From Vibrio algarum (lineage in GTDB: Bacteria > Pseudomonadota > Gammaproteobacteria > Enterobacterales > Vibrionaceae): a DNA stretch of 64,000 bases. Made by a program: the position numbers and the translations under genes. Position 1 is the stretch's first letter. The number at the start of each line of letters is the position of its first letter. Positions 60,374 through 64,000 of this stretch are shown piece by piece. The notes below the pieces were generated by a model. The model was not told the origin of the DNA. It did not search any database and was given only the letters and a program-made list of their open reading frames with translations. The stretch spans positions 2,728,001-2,792,000 of the forward strand of contig NZ_JAQLOI010000001.1 of the NCBI RefSeq assembly GCF_028204155.1, written 5' to 3'.

Positions 60374-62113
60374 CTAAGCAACAGCGCCTTCGCTGTTTTT
60401 CTCATTCGCAGCCTTACGTTTAGCTTCATCAGCATCACGTAATTCACGACGTAATATTTTACCTACGTTTGTTTTTGGTAATTCATCTCTAAATTCAATA
60501 ATTTTCGGAACCTTGTAACCCGTAAGGTACTTGCGACAATGTTCCGTAATCTCGTGTGCCGTTACACTCGGGTCACGTTTAACAACAAAAATCTTAACAG
60601 CCTCTCCAGATACTTCATGCGGTTCACCAATAGCAGCAACCTCTAAGACTTTTCCATGCAGAGCGACAACATCTTCTATTTCATTTGGATAAACATTAAA
60701 TCCGGAGACTAAAATCATATCCTTTTTACGGTCTACAATCGTAATGTAGCCCTTTTCGTCTATCTTAACGATATCGCCTGTAGACAACCATCCGTCTTCA
60801 TCAATGGTGCTGCGAGTCGCCTCAGCTCTTTGCCAATAACCTTGCATTACTTGCGGTCCTTTGACCTGCAATTCGCCAATTTGATCCATCGGTAGTGGTT
60901 TATTCTCGTCATCAACGATACGAACATCGGTTGAACAAACAGGCATACCTATTGAACCATTATATTCAGTAAGGTTGTAAGGGTTTACCGAAACCAATGG
61001 AGAACATTCTGTCAATCCATAACCTTCCGCAAGTGCAACACCCGTTACCTTTTGCCACTTCTCTGCGACGGCTCTTTGTACCGCCATACCTCCACCTATA
61101 GTCAATTTCAGGTTACTAAAATTGAGCTCGTGGAAATCTTCATTGTTGACTAAAGCATTAAACAAGGTATTTACACCTGTTAAGGTCGTAAATTTGGTGT
61201 TTTGTAGCTCTTTTATAAATCCGGGAATGTCTCGAGGATTTGTAATCAGCAGGTTCTTACCACCAAATTCTATGAATAGTAAACAATTCACCGTAAGTGC
61301 AAACACATGGTAAAGAGGCAAAGCAGTAACAACCGTCTCTCTTCCATCTTTAAGCACTGCTCCATACACACCTTTTGACTGCATGACATTGGCAATCATA
61401 TTACGGTGAGTCAAAATAGCCCCTTTAGCTACTCCTGTGGTACCACCCGTGTACTGCAAGAATGCTATATCTTCACCCGACATAAACGGTTTAACGTATT
61501 GCAGTCTGCGTCCTTTATATAGCGCTTTTCGAAAAGATATAGCACCAGGAAGATGGTACTTAGGGACCATACCCTTTACATACTTAACGACAAAGTCAAC
61601 GATGGTACCTTTAGCTCTAGGTAACATCTGTCCTAGACTAGTAAGTACCACATTTTTGATAGGTGTGTTATCGACTATCTGCTCTAACGTATTGGCAAAA
61701 TTTGAAACAATAACAATCGTAGTGGCACCCGAATCATTTAATTGGTGCTCTAATTCACGTGGTGTATACAGAGGGTTAACGTTAACCGCAATTAAACCTG
61801 CTCTTAAAATACCAAACAAAGCAACAGGATATTGTAGTAGGTTCGGCATCATTATCGCTACGCGTTCACCTTTATTTAACTTAAGATCATTTTGCAGATA
61901 AGCAGCGAAAGCGCGGCTTCGTTCTTCAAGCTTTCTATAGGTCATTACTGACCCCATATTTTCAAAAGCAGGTTGATCAGCGTAATTGCGTACCGCATTT
62001 TCGAACATCTCGATCAATGATGGATATTCGTCTGGATTTATCTCTTTAGGTACGTCACTTGGGTAATGTGAAAGCCAAGGTTTCTCCACGATTACACTCC
62101 TCGTTATTGGCAA
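60374..62113 (-). CDS. fadD: Long-chain fatty acid--CoA ligase FadD
   Basis: Activates long-chain fatty acids as CoA thioesters at the inner membrane. The 579 residues carry the adenylate-forming signatures: LQYTGGTTGVAKGAILTHRN near residue 220, EGYGLTECSPLVSVNP near 360, GWLSTGDIVKIDEKGYI near 435, and the FadD-type DRKKDMILVSGFNVYPNEIE. A C-terminal catalytic lysine is in PKTNVGKILRREL. Length is close to E. coli (561) with a short C-terminal tail. No FadR operator was clear upstream. Confidence 0.96.
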   Translation of the reverse strand: MPITRSVIVEKPWLSHYPSDVPKEINPDEYPSLIEMFENAVRNYADQPAFENMGSVMTYRKLEERSRAFAAYLQNDLKLNKGERVAIMMPNLLQYPVALFGILRAGLIAVNVNPLYTPRELEHQLNDSGATTIVIVSNFANTLEQIVDNTPIKNVVLTSLGQMLPRAKGTIVDFVVKYVKGMVPKYHLPGAISFRKALYKGRRLQYVKPFMSGEDIAFLQYTGGTTGVAKGAILTHRNMIANVMQSKGVYGAVLKDGRETVVTALPLYHVFALTVNCLLFIEFGGKNLLITNPRDIPGFIKELQNTKFTTLTGVNTLFNALVNNEDFHELNFSNLKLTIGGGMAVQRAVAEKWQKVTGVALAEGYGLTECSPLVSVNPYNLTEYNGSIGMPVCSTDVRIVDDENKPLPMDQIGELQVKGPQVMQGYWQRAEATRSTIDEDGWLSTGDIVKIDEKGYITIVDRKKDMILVSGFNVYPNEIEDVVALHGKVLEVAAIGEPHEVSGEAVKIFVVKRDPSVTAHEITEHCRKYLTGYKVPKIIEFRDELPKTNVGKILRRELRDADEAKRKAANEKNSEGAVA

Positions 62114-62257
62114 ATTTTAATCTAGCGAATAGTCACTTTGAGAATACTAACGATGTGTGTTTTACAATTAGTATCAGTGCATTCTTTAATTATTTTATTA
62201 ACATTTCCATTACAACACAGCTTTGCAGTCATGGACACAAAACTATCAAACACTTGT

Positions 62258-63136
62258 TTAAATTTTGTTAACTAAGCCTAAAATAAGCTCTGATGTTAAC
62301 TGAATTTGTTGAATATGACAGTGATGTCCACCGGGAATATATTCGACACTAAACTGTTCATTTTGTGCGGCAATGGGATGCTCTAACTCTAGTTCCGCTT
62401 GTTGTAATAGGTAATCGAATCCAGACTGTCCAAGTATAACCAAATGGGGACAGCGGACTTCTTTCATTATGGCTTCTGCATTTTTACGTGACATTCTAAT
62501 TAAAGAATTTGCGTTTAATTTAGAGTCATGCCGCCATTTCCACACTTCACCATCAAATATGGTGCCTCTCTTTACAATTGGCATCACTTCTAGTCTTCTA
62601 AGATGATTTACTTTGGCGCGTACATCAACCATTTCATCGATACTAAAAAAATAGCGCTCTCGCTTTTCTCTTATCTGCTGTCGGCTAAATACGCCTTCTC
62701 GCAATCTCTTTACCGTATTATTAGGCGATTCTGATAACGGCCCGAAACCTTCTATTTGAACCAATCCAGCAACATTTTCAGGAAACGCAGCACTATAGCA
62801 AGTTGCTAAAAATGCACCAAGAGAATGTCCAACTAACAGCAATTTTTTCGGCGACAACGCGGTAATAAATTGATGAATATCATCAATATAATCAAAAAAC
62901 TGGTAATAATTATCATCTTTCCGATGACTAGACAACCCGTGGCCAGGGAGATCAACCGCCACAAGATGCAGGTCAGGCATGATCTGGTGGCATTCTTTCA
63001 TCAACTTGGTAAAACTTCCTGAATTATCCAACCATCCATGAATAAAAACGACCGCCATTTCGGCCGTTTCTGCGTCACCAAGCTCCATCGTTGCCAGTTC
63101 ATTGTGTACGAGTGTGACTCTTTTTTCGGTAAACAT
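62258..63136 (-). CDS. Alpha/beta hydrolase
   Basis: A 292-residue alpha/beta-hydrolase-fold protein: oxyanion segment FIHGWLDNSGSFTKLM near 31-46, DLPGHGLSSHRKDD, nucleophile elbow GHSLGAFLATCYSA near 103, and C-terminal catalytic histidine in IPGGHHCHIQQ. No signal peptide, so cytoplasmic. Its ATG abuts the slp stop and it precedes fadD on the same strand, an order I recall from other Vibrio genomes. Esterase, thioesterase or lipase activity is possible; the substrate is unknown. Confidence 0.87.
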   Translation of the reverse strand: MFTEKRVTLVHNELATMELGDAETAEMAVVFIHGWLDNSGSFTKLMKECHQIMPDLHLVAVDLPGHGLSSHRKDDNYYQFFDYIDDIHQFITALSPKKLLLVGHSLGAFLATCYSAAFPENVAGLVQIEGFGPLSESPNNTVKRLREGVFSRQQIREKRERYFFSIDEMVDVRAKVNHLRRLEVMPIVKRGTIFDGEVWKWRHDSKLNANSLIRMSRKNAEAIMKEVRCPHLVILGQSGFDYLLQQAELELEHPIAAQNEQFSVEYIPGGHHCHIQQIQLTSELILGLVNKI

Positions 63137-63682
63137 TTATTTTACTTCCTGTACGACCTTTCCCTTACTAGGTAAACCTCTAGACCCACGGCAATATAAT
63201 CCGTAGCAAGGTGACAAGTGACTTTCAATATCATGTACAACAACCGTTTCTTCTATACGCCATAGATGAAACCCTTTGATATCCATTATCCTAAATGACA
63301 TCTCAAAATCATCTACTTTACCTTGTTCCTCTCCATCACTCACACCTAACAAAGTAACCAGACGTCCTTCCGAAAACGCCATTGACTCTAAGTAGCCATT
63401 GTAATAGCCAACATAACGGCCTGCTGGTTCGGAGTTTAAATTCGGTTTGCCTGAGCTGTTAATGGGCATGTTAACAACTTCTATTCGAGTTTTGTCTTTT
63501 AGATTTGTGACATTCGCGATAATACCGCCAAGTCGAACTTCATTATTCTGATCAACAGGAGACTCTAACCACTGTTGATAATCCGTTATCACATTCTCAT
63601 TGGACGTTGACAACGACTCAGGTAGCGATGAGCAAGCAGATAATAAAGCAACACAGATAAGTGAGCTAATTAATTTAAACAT
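63137..63682 (-). CDS. slp: Slp-family outer-membrane lipoprotein
   Basis: A 181-residue lipoprotein. The signal peptide ends in the lipobox LLSAC with lipid-bearing Cys17; the following SS argues for outer-membrane sorting. The Slp family region runs from YQQWLESP through VRLGGIIANVTNLKDKTRIEVV and GRYVGYYNGYLESMAFSEGRLVTLLG. Slp of E. coli is starvation- and stationary-phase-induced; the role is not established. It forms an apparent operon with the downstream hydrolase. Confidence 0.88.
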   Translation of the reverse strand: MFKLISSLICVALLSACSSLPESLSTSNENVITDYQQWLESPVDQNNEVRLGGIIANVTNLKDKTRIEVVNMPINSSGKPNLNSEPAGRYVGYYNGYLESMAFSEGRLVTLLGVSDGEEQGKVDDFEMSFRIMDIKGFHLWRIEETVVVHDIESHLSPCYGLYCRGSRGLPSKGKVVQEVK

Positions 63683-63720
63683 GACTTTCCCCCTAAACTA
63701 CTAATTAAAAGCGAACGACA

Positions 63721-64000
63721 TTAAATATAGATATCGACACCAATCAATTTTGCTAACTCTTCTTTTTTTGAACGGTTATAAATATCCATATACTCTTCCA
63801 TTGCTTTGCGAGATTGCCCTTCGGGAAGATCATATTGAATCTGAACTTTCTCTAGTTCAGATTCACTGAGCTGTCTTATGGATTGAGATACTGCGGCGGC
63901 AACCTTAGTAGTTTGCACAACGCTACCACCAGCTTGCTCTTTTTTTAAAGCACCTTTTTTGGCCGCTTTCTGGTTTTTTTGGATAACCGCTGGTGTTAGA
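63721..64000 (-). CDS. Hypothetical protein, C-terminal part only
   Basis: The frame is open to the window edge; 92 codons are visible before the stop at 63721-63723. The visible residues begin LTPAVIQKNQKAAKKGAL, a lysine-rich basic segment, followed by VSQSIRQLSESELEKVQIQYD and a helical C-terminus ending IGVDIYI. No membrane segment or known motif is seen. I do not recognise it; a similar protein is common upstream of slp in Vibrio genomes as far as I recall. Translation starts before the window end, so the GTG at 63918 is not the true start. Confidence 0.7.
   Translation of the reverse strand, partial: LTPAVIQKNQKAAKKGALKKEQAGGSVVQTTKVAAAVSQSIRQLSESELEKVQIQYDLPEGQSRKAMEEYMDIYNRSKKEELAKLIGVDIYI

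Noticed and set aside
62114..62257. FadR operator in front of fadD
   Set aside because: No match to the FadR palindrome could be seen in this interval.
1..64000. CRISPR array, prophage, integron cassettes or rRNA operon
   Set aside because: No spaced direct repeats, phage structural genes, integrase or attC-like sites, or rRNA sequence were found.

Overview
The window reads as chromosomal DNA of a Vibrio or close relative (Vibrionaceae). Gene content and protein sequences are Vibrio-like: the tig-clpP-clpX-lon-hupB-ppiD-comEA block, a DctB/DctD-controlled dctPQM TRAP transporter, the rhombosortase rrtA beside tapT and dgt, and the menFDHBCE order followed by a divergent alaA-yfbR. Base composition is moderately AT-rich and even. 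I see no prophage, integron array, CRISPR array or rRNA operon.

Layout, left to right: the 3' end of a phospholipid acyltransferase; a YeiH-type exporter; a possible 48-residue membrane protein; the menaquinone operon menF-D-H-B-C-E (minus strand); alaA and a divergent yfbR; a REP-type tyrosine transposase with short repeats around it; nitrogen assimilation (nasA divergent from cobA-nirB-nirD, both directions apparently sigma-54 dependent); a nitroreductase; a complete xylose locus (xylB, xylR, xylHGF, xylA); dgt; tapT and rrtA head to head; comEA-like; ppiD; hupB; lon; clpX; clpP; tig; dctB-dctD convergent with dctPQM; a LysR regulator; an Aer-type chemoreceptor with a CZB domain; a sugar acetyltransferase; a Na/Pi cotransporter; a PAS-GGDEF protein; a BASS-family transporter; tRNA-Arg(UCU); folD; mltB; ycgL; rnd; fadD; an alpha/beta hydrolase; slp; and a partial hypothetical gene at the right edge.

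Functional groups. The men genes convert chorismate to the naphthoquinone head group. NasA, CobA (siroheme synthesis) and NirBD reduce nitrate through nitrite to ammonium. XylFGH imports xylose, XylA and XylB convert it to xylulose 5-phosphate, and XylR controls them. DctBD senses C4-dicarboxylates and should fire the sigma-54 promoter seen upstream of dctPQM. Tig, ClpXP, Lon, HU and PpiD form a protein-folding and turnover block, and lon carries a good sigma-32 promoter.

Eight genes (menF, xylR, xylA, dctB, the LysR gene, the sugar acetyltransferase, the GGDEF gene, mltB) are broken by single-base indels, nine in all, every one in a homopolymer run. This looks more like consensus error in the assembly than real decay. 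I found no clearly new multi-gene system. The best leads are regulatory: the divergent sigma-54 nitrate/nitrite region, the sigma-54 promoter of dctPQM, a hairpin-plus-terminator unit downstream of nfsB, a long imperfect hairpin upstream of tig, a YfbR with HD changed to HE next to a REP-type transposase, and a small membrane ORF.
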